Source: Ekhidna sp. (GTDB lineage Bacteria > Bacteroidota > Bacteroidia > Cytophagales > Cyclobacteriaceae). Taken from it: a stretch of 5,054 nucleotides of DNA. The notes beneath the pieces were generated by a model that was given only the letters and a program-made list of their open reading frames with translations, did no database searches and was not told the origin of the DNA. Shown here in pieces: positions 1 to 5,054 of this stretch. The stretch is taken from contig JABSPG010000342.1 of assembly GCA_013214445.1 (NCBI GenBank), positions 1 to 5,054 of the forward strand, given 5' to 3'. Every line of letters begins with the position of its first letter. The stretch's first letter is position 1. The position numbers and the translations under genes were made by a program.

Positions 1-43
1 ATTGTTACATAGGACGCTGTTTTTAACGTTTTTCATCAATTCG

Positions 44-59
44 GATGATATAGATCATC
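44..59. promoter_or_regulatory. FNR/CRP-like dyad upstream of sqr
   Basis: GATGAT-atag-ATCATC is a perfect 6-bp inverted repeat with a 4-bp spacer. Its core, ATGAT-N4-ATCAT, matches the FNR/DNR consensus TTGAT-N4-ATCAA at 8 of 10 positions with the correct spacing. The centre, at 51.5, lies about 41-43 bases before the start site expected from the TAGGTTTG box downstream, which is the usual place for a class II activator. That it is a regulator site is inferred; a chance palindrome in AT-rich DNA is possible. Confidence 0.4.
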
Positions 60-80
60 AAACTCATGATGGCCCCTCCC

Positions 81-88
81 TAGGTTTG
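81..88 (+). promoter_or_regulatory. Bacteroidota-type -7 promoter box for sqr
   Basis: TAGGTTTG matches the TAnnTTTG -7 element of Bacteroidota primary sigma factor promoters at every fixed position. It lies 28 bases before the chosen ATG, so the leader would be about 20 nt. No TTTG or TTG -33 element is seen at the right distance upstream. The promoter may therefore depend on an activator, possibly one bound at the dyad at 44-59. Confidence 0.45.
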
Positions 89-115
89 ATATACTGAAAA
101 CAAACGCTAATGATC

Positions 116-1332
116 ATGAAAAATATCGTAATTCTTGGAAGCAATTTTGCAGGCTACACAGCAGCGTTGTAGTTGAAGAGTAAGCTGAGGGGAAATAAGG
201 AGTATCAAATAGTCGTTGTTTCTCCATCTCATAATTTCCTGTATGTTCCTTCTCTAATCTGGGTTCCATTCGGCCGTCGGAAAATGGAGGAAATCAAATT
301 TGATACAAGGCCTATTTTCCGAAAGAGAAGAATAAAATTCTTGGAAGTTGCAGCTGAAAAGGTCGAGCCAGATACCAATCAAGTGCATTTAGTTGGTGGT
401 GAAGTTATTGAATATGCCTATTTGGTGGTTGCCACTGGTGTCAAAATGAATTTTGACATTGTTGATGGACTAAACCCAGAAGAGCACAAGATCAACAACA
501 TTGTTATCCCCAAACTCGCCATGAAAACCTAGAAAAATTTGAGGAATTGGTAAAAGATCCTGGGCCTGTTGTAATTGGGGCAACCCAAGGGGCAAGTTGC
601 ATGGGGGCTGCTTATGAGTATCTTTTCAATATGGACAAGGAGCTGAGAAAGAGAAAAGTCCGTGACAAAGTAAAGCTCTACTGGATTACCCCTGAACCCT
701 ATCTTGGAAACTTTGGAATAGATGGGATGCCAGGCGGAGAGAAAATGCTAAAGATGTTCATGAAGATGTACAACATTGAATGGATCACAGATGCTAGCAT
801 AGAAAAAATCGAAACTGATAGAATTGTATTAAAGAATGGTGAAGAATTGCCCTACAAAATGTCAATGCTTATGCCTCCTTTTGAAGGTGCAGATGTGATG
901 AAAGCTAGTCCGAAGTTGGTGGACCAAAAAGGGTTTGTAGAAACTAAACCTTCTTACCAACATGTTAAATATGACAATGTCTTTGCAGCCGGTCTAGCTG
1001 TTCAGGTTAAGGTTCCATTCAAAATAAAAAACACCCCTTTTGGAGTGCCAAAGACGGGGTATCCCAGCGATGTGACCGGCAAAATAGTTGCTAAAAATAT
1101 TGCTCGACTCATCAAGGGTAAAAGTGAACTTTATGAGAAGGAATGGGGCAAAATACCTGCCTTGTGTATCATGGATGCAGGTCACAAAGAAGTCTACTTG
1201 TTTGCTAATCATCTATTTAAACCAAGACAATTTGCGATCATGATGCCAAACATATTTAATGATTTTGGAAAGATTCTCCTTGAAAAATACTTCATCTGGA
1301 AGAATAAAAGGGGTTTGGCATGGCTTCCATAA
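116..1332 (+). pseudogene. sqr: Sulfide:quinone oxidoreductase, broken by a stop and a frameshift
   Basis: This gene would encode a membrane-associated FAD enzyme that oxidises sulfide to sulfane sulfur and reduces quinone. From ATG 116 it reads MKNIVILGSNFAGYTAAL, a Rossmann FAD-binding start, and then hits TAG at 170-172. The frame continues (FLYVPSLIWVPFGRRK, LVVATGVK) to 532, and the rest lies one frame over from about 529 to 1332. One added C near 528-529 joins MKT to LEKFEELVKDPGPVVIG. The repaired product is 405 residues, normal for SQR. GASCMGAAYE carries Cys162 and PALCIMDAG carries Cys351, comparable with Cys160 and Cys356 of the Acidithiobacillus enzyme. Other family signatures are FGVPKTGYPSDV and the tail FKPRQFAIMMPNIF...LLEKYFIWKNKRG. 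The cysteine expected near residue 130 is absent as read. ATG 110 is an alternative in-frame start. The family call is firm. Whether the gene is dead or mis-sequenced is open. Confidence 0.88.
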
Positions 1333-1363
1333 ACAATGAAAGCATAGGCTGATGCACATCATT

Positions 1364-1399
1364 AAGGTGGCTGGATCTGTATCGTGATCCAGTCACCTT
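1364..1399 (+). terminator. Hairpin terminator after sqr
   Basis: AAGGTGGCTGGATC (1364-1377) pairs with GATCCAGTCACCTT (1386-1399) over 14 positions around an 8-base loop. One pair (1370/1393) is a G-U wobble in the + strand transcript. In the - strand transcript the same pair is an A-C mismatch, so the hairpin fits + strand transcription better. The downstream T run is short (TTTGAATTT), so this is an imperfect intrinsic terminator. It sits 31 bases after the sqr stop and 83 bases beyond the end of the convergent operon, and may serve both. Confidence 0.6.
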
Positions 1400-1481
1400 T
1401 GAATTTCAAGTTAATACCCACTCTTTTGAATGCTGATCCTAGCTAGAAAATGAAAATTGTTGTGGTCTTATTTGCTCCGGC

Positions 1482-2138
1482 TTATCTCGCTATCAAAATA
1501 AACTGATAGGGTAACAATTCTACATCTATATCAAAGGATTTATATCCAGCTCCTTTTAGTTCGGACACCACCTGATCAATGGAAACCTTGTGTTTTACTG
1601 GTGGACCTACAGGAGATTCAACCTTAAAAAAATCGACAATTACCAGTTCTCCATCAGATTTCGTTCCATTTCTTACTTCTTCAAAGTAGGCGGATCTTTC
1701 CTCGATATGATGATAAGTGTTTACCATAAAAACCATATCTACTTCTCCTTCTCCAAGCGCCGGGCTATCGTATGGAATGGTTCTTAACTCGATGTTCTGA
1801 ATATTTTCGTTCTCGATTCGACTCTTGACAAAGCGCTGAAACTCCTCATTGACATCAGCAGCGATGACATCTGCCCCTCGTGCTGCTAGCTTTATAGAAA
1901 AATAACCTGATCCTGCGCCTAAATCCATTATCCTCTTACCCTTAAGCTCCCCCAGATAGTCAAGGACTTTTTCTGGCTGCTGATATTCATCTCTATCGGG
2001 AGATTCCCACCGCTTTATTAGATCTTCAAATGAAGACTTGTGCATGTATTCATTTGCACTGCCTGTGTGGTGTTGAGCCAGGCAGATCCCTGCTCCCAAT
2101 AGACACAATACTGAGATCCAATTCTTATTATTATTCAT
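1482..2138 (-). CDS. Class I SAM-dependent methyltransferase with N-terminal signal peptide
   Basis: The 218-residue protein has a class I methyltransferase fold. Motif I is IMDLGAGSGYF (about 70-80), the acidic end of motif II is Asp95 in VIAADVNEEF, and VDMVFMVNTYHHIE (133-146) follows, then GELVIVDFF. It lacks the cysteine set expected of arsenite methyltransferase ArsM, and its substrate is unknown. Residues 1-21 (NNNKN, then a hydrophobic stretch ending ICLA|Q) look like a signal peptide. Cysteines 12 and 19 do not sit in a good lipobox. The start at 2138 is supported by GGAGGG five bases upstream. An internal Met32 would give a cytoplasmic enzyme but has no comparable ribosome site. It is the last gene of the operon and overlaps the DUF983 gene by 8 bases. 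Export would be odd because SAM is cytoplasmic. The fold is sure; the role is not. Confidence 0.85.
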   Translation of the reverse strand: MNNNKNWISVLCLLGAGICLAQHHTGSANEYMHKSSFEDLIKRWESPDRDEYQQPEKVLDYLGELKGKRIMDLGAGSGYFSIKLAARGADVIAADVNEEFQRFVKSRIENENIQNIELRTIPYDSPALGEGEVDMVFMVNTYHHIEERSAYFEEVRNGTKSDGELVIVDFFKVESPVGPPVKHKVSIDQVVSELKGAGYKSFDIDVELLPYQFILIAR

Positions 2139-2517
2139 TTTTTCCCTCCGTTACCTTTCTTGCTATGGCCTCATCGTATTTTACAAAAATATGTATCCAG
2201 ATAGAGCGACTTATTCGAATTACCAATGGGAACAGCATAAATGCTGCACCTGTGACTCCAATCAGGTACCATGATAATGGGGCGTCCGGTACCAACACGG
2301 CAAGTGCGACAGAAATTGTAGCGAAAATGGCTACTTGCAGGGCATAACTGACATAAAGTGCGCCATAAAAGAAACCCGGTTCTTGTTCATATTTGAGATC
2401 GCAGCAAGGACATCTCTCGTGCATCTTTGCAAAGGACTTCAAATTGTATGGTGCGCTTACAAACAGCTTTCCTTGTCTGCACCTTGGACACTGCTTCTTC
2501 AAGATGTTATTAATCAT
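2131..2517 (-). CDS. DUF983 family zinc-ribbon membrane protein
   Basis: The 128-residue protein matches DUF983. It has an N-terminal ribbon with two CxxC pairs, Cys10-x2-Cys13 (CPRCRQGKLF) and Cys36-x2-Cys39 (CPCCDLKYEQEPGFFYGALYV). Two hydrophobic segments follow, at about 54-77 and 81-101, and then a basic/acidic tail. The pairs probably bind a metal such as zinc, and the protein should sit in the inner membrane. The family has no established biochemical function. Its ATG overlaps the TGA of the upstream desaturase gene in an ATGA, which points to translational coupling, and GGAAGGA lies three bases before the start. Its stop lies inside the start of the methyltransferase gene. The family call is firm; I know no reason for its presence in a sulfur operon. 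Confidence 0.88.
   Translation of the reverse strand: MINNILKKQCPRCRQGKLFVSAPYNLKSFAKMHERCPCCDLKYEQEPGFFYGALYVSYALQVAIFATISVALAVLVPDAPLSWYLIGVTGAAFMLFPLVIRISRSIWIHIFVKYDEAIARKVTEGKNE
2144..2149 (-). promoter_or_regulatory. Strong Shine-Dalgarno of the methyltransferase gene
   Basis: On the - strand GGAGGG lies five A residues before the ATG at 2138, inside the end of the DUF983 gene. Such strong sites are uncommon in Bacteroidota. This one fixes the upstream start and therefore keeps the signal peptide in the product. Confidence 0.6.
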
Positions 2518-3392
2518 ATTTCCTTCCGTCCAAAACCATGAGAATTTTGTTGAATAAAATCTTTGGGGAAGTCCTCCACCCCTGGGAAACCTAGCTTAAT
2601 ATCTTTCCCATCATAAGGGATATAGTCAGTCTTAAACAAGTAATCCCAAATACTAAGCGTCAAACCAAAATTGACTCCATACTTCCGTTCATCTGGCAGG
2701 TCATGTGCATGATGCCATATGTGCATTTGAGGATTATTAAAAATATACTTCAATGGTCCAAGATTCAGCTTGAAATTAGAATGATTGAAATGTCCTACGG
2801 CAAGCGTGAAGATATGAATGATAAAGAAGTCTCTCAAACCAATACCGATCAATGCTAAGGGCAAATACTCAATGGTTCTATAGACAATATTCTCCATCCA
2901 ATGATACCTGAGATGTGCTGCGAAACCCATCTGCTCAACAGAATGATGAACCTTATGAAATTCCCACAATGCGGGAACTCTATGCAGCAACCGATGCGTC
3001 CACCACTGAACAAAGTCTCTGACAATAAATCCAATGAGTAAATGTGTCCATGTAGGCCAGGTCATTACCTCAAAAGCCAAGAGATTATTGATGTCCACAA
3101 GAGCAAGAAGGTCATTGAAAAAATTGACAACTACGTTTGATGCTGCGTTGTAAATAATTAATGAGAAGAGGAAAAAATTGAAGAACATATAAAAAAAATC
3201 TAACCAAAAGTCCTTCCTGAATTTGGCTTGTGTTTCCCTCCAAGGCTTCGCTAACTCCAGTATGTAAAAAAATGCGGAAACTCCCAGCAGCCAGTAGAAA
3301 TAACTATGCCAACTAGGGTTGGTGATTTCCTGAAACAGGTATGAAGCATAGCCCTGGTAGCTACTGATGATGATATCTATGTATTTTTCCAT
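2514..3392 (-). CDS. Fatty acid hydroxylase / sterol desaturase family di-iron membrane protein
   Basis: The 292-residue protein belongs to the fatty acid hydroxylase superfamily. It carries the histidine clusters that bind two irons: His133-x3-His137 (THRLLH), His146-x2-His149-His150 (FHKVHH) and His224-x2-His227-His228 (MHIWHH), plus His201/His204 (HFNH). Hydrophobic membrane segments lie around 30-48, 62-92, 116-131 and 176-200. Family members use O2 to hydroxylate or desaturate lipids such as sterols, carotenoids or fatty acids; the substrate here cannot be read. The length is usual for bacterial members. It begins 8 bases after the rhodanese stop with no Shine-Dalgarno, in AT-rich sequence, as is common in Bacteroidota. 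It ends in an ATGA overlap with the DUF983 gene. The operon position could suggest a membrane lipid or quinone-environment role, but that is only inference. Confidence 0.9.
   Translation of the reverse strand: MEKYIDIIISSYQGYASYLFQEITNPSWHSYFYWLLGVSAFFYILELAKPWRETQAKFRKDFWLDFFYMFFNFFLFSLIIYNAASNVVVNFFNDLLALVDINNLLAFEVMTWPTWTHLLIGFIVRDFVQWWTHRLLHRVPALWEFHKVHHSVEQMGFAAHLRYHWMENIVYRTIEYLPLALIGIGLRDFFIIHIFTLAVGHFNHSNFKLNLGPLKYIFNNPQMHIWHHAHDLPDERKYGVNFGLTLSIWDYLFKTDYIPYDGKDIKLGFPGVEDFPKDFIQQNSHGFGRKEI
2521..2527 (-). promoter_or_regulatory. Shine-Dalgarno-like site of the DUF983 gene
   Basis: GGAAGGA on the - strand ends three bases before ATG 2517, within the last codons of the desaturase gene. 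Together with the ATGA stop/start overlap (2514-2517) it supports this start and coupled translation. Confidence 0.45.
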
Positions 3393-3400
3393 ATGTAATA

Positions 3401-4315
3401 TTATTGCATTGCTATAGGATCATTCTCTCTAGGTAAATCATGGTAGGTCCATTCTAGCCATGAGCCATCAAAATTCTGAACTTCCCGATATCCTAGGAGC
3501 TCTGTCAAAACAAAAAAAGTATGAGAAGAGCGTACCCCAGAATGACAATAGGTGACAATTCTGCTATTTTTCGACTGTAATAATTCCTTGTAGATCATTT
3601 CCAGTTCATTAATTGGCTTGAACTTATTGGTAGCAGTATCTAAGGCTATCATCCAATCTGCATGTATGCTCCCTGGTATTCTTCCCTTATGGAGCGCACC
3701 TGCTTTTAACTTTTCACCTCGAAACTCTAAGTGTGTTCTGGTATCAATTACTGTCAGTGAATCTAAGCGGTTCACGAGATCTGCTAGATATATTATGCTT
3801 TCTTCCTTCTGAGCATCCGGCAGACTAAATGATGCGCTATGCATTGGTTTTACCTCTTTTGTAACTGACTGCAGTTCTTGCCAAGCATTGATGCCTCCAT
3901 TTAGGATAGCCATTTTTTCGTATCCGTAAAAATTGAGTATCCACCAAAGTCTCGTCGCTTCACAGGAACCTCTATCATCATACATCGCAAGAAACTGACC
4001 ATTGGATATTCCTTTTGATCCTAGAACAGACTCCAACTGCTCTTTTCTTGCAATGACCCCACCATATGGCATAGAATCGTTTTGCAGTTCATTTCGCCAG
4101 ATATTGACTGAATTTGGAAGATGACCAGCTTCAAATTGCTCAGGTTTCCTGAGATCCAGGATTGCAACCGAATCATCATTCATAATGCCAACTAGTTCCT
4201 CCGCCTCTATAACAAATCTATTTATGCCAACGTGCGCTGATCTTGTCGGATCATTGCAACGAAGAGATGCAAATGCGCATAGTCCGATGATGAGTATTTC
4301 TCTACTGAAGCTCAT
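3401..4315 (-). CDS. Two-domain rhodanese (thiosulfate/mercaptopyruvate-type sulfurtransferase)
   Basis: From ATG 4315 the product is 304 residues. The first rhodanese domain (about 33-150) has VAILDLRKPEQFEAGHLPNS and YDDRGSCEATRLWW, and is probably structural. The second (about 173-295) has VIDTRTHLEFRG, GRIPGSIHADW and the active loop CHSGVR at 257-262, with Cys257 as the persulfide carrier. It would move sulfane sulfur to an acceptor such as sulfite or a thiol. The N-terminus (MSFSREILIIGLCAFASLRC) looks like a signal or lipoprotein leader, which suggests periplasmic placement, though the lipobox is poor. As sequenced, this frame is open upstream to 4753 and fused to the cytochrome. I read that as a one-base deletion. 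ATG 4315 overlaps the restored cytochrome stop by 14 bases, a normal coupled arrangement. The rhodanese call is firm; the start is likely. Confidence 0.82.
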   Translation of the reverse strand: MSFSREILIIGLCAFASLRCNDPTRSAHVGINRFVIEAEELVGIMNDDSVAILDLRKPEQFEAGHLPNSVNIWRNELQNDSMPYGGVIARKEQLESVLGSKGISNGQFLAMYDDRGSCEATRLWWILNFYGYEKMAILNGGINAWQELQSVTKEVKPMHSASFSLPDAQKEESIIYLADLVNRLDSLTVIDTRTHLEFRGEKLKAGALHKGRIPGSIHADWMIALDTATNKFKPINELEMIYKELLQSKNSRIVTYCHSGVRSSHTFFVLTELLGYREVQNFDGSWLEWTYHDLPRENDPIAMQ

Positions 4316-4753
4316 ACCAATCAATATCTTCCAGATTTGCCCTTCTCCCCTCTTCTTTGGCGAATAGTTCAAAGCGAGATACTTCAGTATTGCATCTTCA
4401 TTCTCACCAAGATCCCACAAATTTTGAGTTTCTTGCATCCATTTGATCGTACTTGACCAACCAGCCAGGTTCATTCTATTCTGTGAGATGAGTTTTGCAG
4501 AATGGCAGGTCGTACAATTCTGAATAACAAGGGAAATGCCCGGAGAATCCACCAAACCTGTCTCTTGATGAATTCCGTCTACGATTCCTGAATCTAAATC
4601 CTCAATCACCATTTGGTCAGCCAGAATAAAACTATCAAATGCTCCTGCAGCTAAAAGAATTATAGTAGCAACTAGCAAGGTAATGGTGACCATGAGTGAC
4701 CTTAACAGCAAATTGACTTGGGTGATAACACTATTTAGTTTGTCGTTATCCAT
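4302..4753 (-). CDS. sorB: SorB-like monohaem cytochrome c, frameshifted at its C-terminus
   Basis: An N-terminal membrane segment (about 18-38) precedes a single c-haem site, CTTCH at 80-84. NRMNLAGWSSTIKWMQETQNLWDLGENEDAILKYLALNYSPKKRG then follows in the pattern of the cytochrome partner of SorA-type sulfite dehydrogenase; Met106 is a candidate axial ligand. It would take electrons from sulfite oxidation to the respiratory chain at the outer face of the membrane. As read, the frame runs straight into the rhodanese, giving 450 codons (3401-4753). The other frame after the GGGG run (4347-4350 on +) encodes RGRRANLEDIDWYELQ and then TAG at 4302-4304, the expected tail, so one G appears to be missing. 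The repaired product is 150 residues. The ATG directly abuts the TAG of the sulfite oxidase gene. A true fusion is the alternative. Confidence 0.78.
4347..4350 (-). other. Probable frameshift site joining cytochrome and rhodanese frames
   Basis: The - strand reads AAG AAG AGG GGA GAA here. A fifth G gives AAG AAG AGG GGG AGA AGG GCA, which opens the family-typical cytochrome tail and its own TAG. The site could be a sequencing error, a real mutation, or a -1 slippage site, since re-reading one G has the same effect. Confidence 0.65.
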
Positions 4754-5054
4754 CTAGGTTACTTTCACCGCAACTCTATGACATGCATTATTCAGATAAC
4801 CTTTTGGGTTCCAGCCAGGAAGAATCATGGGTTGTGTAACTCCATTTTCATCGGTAGCTCTCGCCCATACTTCATAATATCCCCTTTTAGGAAAATCTAT
4901 CTCAGTGCTCCAGTGTTGCCAGGCCAGTCTGTTTACAGGATCTTGAAGTTTACATGAAATCCAAGTTGCCCCAAAATCGATGGAATACTCCACTTTCTTC
5001 ACCTCCAACTCACCAGCCCATGCATGCCCTCTCACTTGCAGACTTTTTCCACGC
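4754..5054 (-). CDS. sorA: SorA-like sulfite oxidase, C-terminal dimerisation domain (5' end outside window)
   Basis: About 99 C-terminal residues are visible. They match the molybdopterin-cofactor oxidoreductase dimerisation domain of sulfite oxidases: VRGHAWAGE, VEYSIDFGATW, RLAWQHWSTEIDFPKRGYYE, VWARATDENG, LPGWNPKGYLNNACHRVAV. These signatures are typical of the SorA-type periplasmic sulfite dehydrogenase, which oxidises sulfite to sulfate and reduces a cytochrome c. The frame is open to the window edge (RGKSLQ before VRGHAWAG), so the GTG at 5035 is an internal valine and not the start. The molybdopterin-binding domain and its cysteine lie outside the window. The gene stops with TAG directly followed by the cytochrome ATG, the sorAB order. 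Confidence in the family is high; substrate is inferred from the pairing. Confidence 0.85.
   Translation of the reverse strand, partial: RGKSLQVRGHAWAGELEVKKVEYSIDFGATWISCKLQDPVNRLAWQHWSTEIDFPKRGYYEVWARATDENGVTQPMILPGWNPKGYLNNACHRVAVKVT

Noticed and set aside
1..43. Tail of an upstream gene or terminator
   Set aside because: T-rich runs are present, but no hairpin arm or coding frame can be supported in so short a piece.
170..172. TAG as a reassigned or specially decoded codon in sqr
   Set aside because: TAG ends other genes in the window at family-correct positions, and no decoding element or matching tRNA is seen.
521..540. Programmed frameshift in sqr
   Set aside because: The sequence around ATG AAA ACC TAG does not form a good slippery heptamer, and a nearby amber codon already breaks the gene.
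994..1212. 72-codon frame on the - strand inside sqr
   Set aside because: It lies antisense to well-conserved SQR sequence and its translation resembles nothing I recognise.
1400..1481. Small RNA or extra gene between the hairpin and the methyltransferase stop
   Set aside because: No coding frame, promoter box or strong structure was found in this 80-base stretch.
2030..2541. Two + strand frames opposite the methyltransferase, DUF983 and desaturase genes
   Set aside because: They are shadows of clearly coding - strand genes and show no family motif.
3618..4367. Small + strand frames opposite the rhodanese and cytochrome genes
   Set aside because: The - strand carries firm domain motifs throughout, and these frames have no recognisable content.
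5033..5035. GTG 5035 as the start of a short independent gene
   Set aside because: The same frame is open to the window edge and reads RGKSLQVRGHAWAG, a continuous part of the sulfite oxidase C-terminal domain.

Overview
The window looks like Bacteroidota DNA, probably a marine Cytophagales-like or flavobacterial lineage. It is moderately AT-rich and has a TAnnTTTG-type promoter box. Its DUF983 protein and its signal-peptide methyltransferase resemble families I associate with that phylum. The genus cannot be read from the sequence.

Left arm, + strand (about 1-1400): a short regulatory region holds an FNR/CRP-like dyad (44-59) and a TAGGTTTG box (81-88). They precede a sulfide:quinone oxidoreductase gene (sqr, 116-1332) that is broken by an amber codon (170-172) and a one-base frameshift near 528-529. 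A probable compensated pair of indels (501-511) also removes its first redox cysteine. A strong hairpin (1364-1399) follows the gene.

Right arm, - strand (5054 down to 1482): a tightly packed operon reads in the order sorA-like sulfite oxidase (C-terminal part only, running off the window), sorB-like monohaem cytochrome c, two-domain rhodanese, fatty acid hydroxylase/sterol desaturase family protein, DUF983 membrane protein, and a methyltransferase with a signal peptide. Genes abut or overlap (TAG|ATG, ATGA, 8-nt overlap, 8-nt gap). The cytochrome and rhodanese appear as one 450-codon frame, but this is best explained by loss of one G from a G run at 4347-4350. Adding it back gives a separate 150-residue cytochrome with a family-typical tail and a rhodanese starting at 4315.

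Together the genes suggest periplasmic oxidation of reduced sulfur. SQR takes sulfide to sulfane sulfur, rhodanese moves sulfane sulfur, and SorA/SorB oxidise sulfite to sulfate and pass electrons to the respiratory chain. The desaturase, DUF983 and methyltransferase share the operon but have no obvious sulfur role. All detected lesions fall in the sulfur genes and mostly at short homopolymer runs. Sequencing error and recent gene decay therefore both have to be considered.
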